Shown here in pieces: positions 63,688 to 64,000 of a stretch of DNA of 64,000 nucleotides. Under the pieces are notes generated by a model. That model was not told where the DNA came from. It saw only the letters and a list, made by a program, of their open reading frames with translations, and searched no databases. The stretch is taken from the NCBI GenBank assembly GCA_028564705.1, contig JAPXFQ010000082.1, forward strand, positions 2,604,001-2,668,000, written 5' to 3'. Source of the stretch: Apricaphanius iberus (taxonomy: Eukaryota > Chordata > Actinopteri > Cyprinodontiformes > Aphaniidae). Numbering within the stretch: the stretch's first letter is position 1; every line of letters starts with the position of its first letter. Both the position numbers and the translations under genes were made by a program.

Positions 63688-64000
63688 TGGTGCATTCACA
63701 CCGCAGGCTTTATCAGGGTCAGGCAAAGCTCACAAAGCATCTAGTTTGACGCTTCTATGTTGAAGCTTGCAAAGTCTTCCACTTCTGAGCAAAAAAGAGT
63801 GTCGACTTCTGTTGCCGGACATTCTGAACTATGGCAGATAGTATTGAGAGTGTGGCTTGGCTTTATTTGCTAAATAAAGCTAGACAACATCGACTTCGGC
63901 TTCATCAGCGCCGTTTTTGGATACACCCTATTCTGCGGATGCGTTCTGAGTTTGGGAAGTTTAACCATTTGCTCCAGGAGCTACGTATGGATGAGGTTCG
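63688..64000 (+). mobile_element. PIF/Harbinger transposon, left end (runs off the window)
   Basis: Starts TGGTGCATTCACACCGCAGG directly after TAA (63685-63687), the 3-bp target type of this superfamily. The end resembles those at 22426 and 35636. It is followed after 143 bp by an open transposase frame. The right end lies outside the window. Confidence 0.7.
63831..64000 (+). CDS. PIF/Harbinger transposase, N-terminal part (open at window end)
   Basis: ATG at 63831 opens a frame of 56 full codons to the window edge: MADSIESVAWLYLLNKARQH, then LRLHQRRFWIHPILRMRSEF, then GKFNHLLQELRMDEV. The pattern RRFWIHPIL...FxxLxxELRxDE is the usual N-terminus of Harbinger (HARBI1-like) transposases before the DDE domain. 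No stop in the part seen, unlike every other transposase in the window, so the element may be young. The catalytic residues are beyond the edge. Confidence 0.75.
   Translation, partial: MADSIESVAWLYLLNKARQHRLRLHQRRFWIHPILRMRSEFGKFNHLLQELRMDEV

Noticed and set aside
1..64000. CRISPR arrays, bacterial operons, ribosome binding sites, phage or prophage genes
   Set aside because: None found. Gene structure, splice sites and repeat families are vertebrate; the direct repeats are tandem duplications, microsatellites or target duplications.

Overview
This window is eukaryotic, vertebrate and almost certainly from a teleost fish. Genes are split into short exons with GT-AG introns. The sequence is AT-rich and full of fish-type transposons: Penelope, L2-like LINEs, Tc1/mariner, hAT, PIF/Harbinger, and tRNA-headed SINEs with (ATGG)n tails. 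A SMOC1 gene, a class I GLUT gene and a rearranging T-cell receptor V segment can be read directly. Species cannot be assigned. Most short open frames in the window are chance or transposon fossils.

Layout. (1) 1-28.1 kb: the 3' half of smoc1 on the + strand. Exons encode the end of the second thyroglobulin domain, the linker and the EF-hand calcium-binding domain, followed by a 54-nt in-frame cassette exon and the distant last exon ending VGRLV. Its introns hold a dead Penelope element, an L2-like LINE, several Tc1 fossils, SINE pieces, a three-copy ~545-bp tandem duplication carrying two tRNA-Thr(UGU) copies on the - strand, and several short inverted-repeat elements. (2) 28.1-43 kb: intergenic, with no confident gene. 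Its main feature is a nest of transposons inside a Tc1 element (34.3-37.3 kb), plus a G-rich island at 38.8-39.0 kb. (3) 43-57.1 kb: a complete ten-coding-exon glucose-transporter-family gene (483 aa). Exon lengths match human GLUT1 nearly one for one, but several sugar-site residues are changed. Intron 6 holds a 3.7-kb hAT copy with two further transposons inside it, and a decayed 28S rRNA fragment. (4) 57.1-61.1 kb: repeats, including a second copy of the same hAT family carrying a SINE. (5) 61.6-64 kb: a T-cell receptor V segment (probably beta) with leader, V exon and 23-bp-spacer recombination signal, preceded by a perfect 18-bp inverted repeat. Then come a LINE 3' end and, running off the window, the start of a PIF/Harbinger element whose transposase reading frame is open.

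The host genes do not form a functional unit: an extracellular matrix protein, a sugar transporter and an immune receptor segment. The strongest unusual content is the transposon record. The two hAT copies act as each other's empty site and date three later insertions. A Harbinger insertion inside a long inverted-repeat arm can be verified from the opposite arm. No new defence or RNA-guided system was found.
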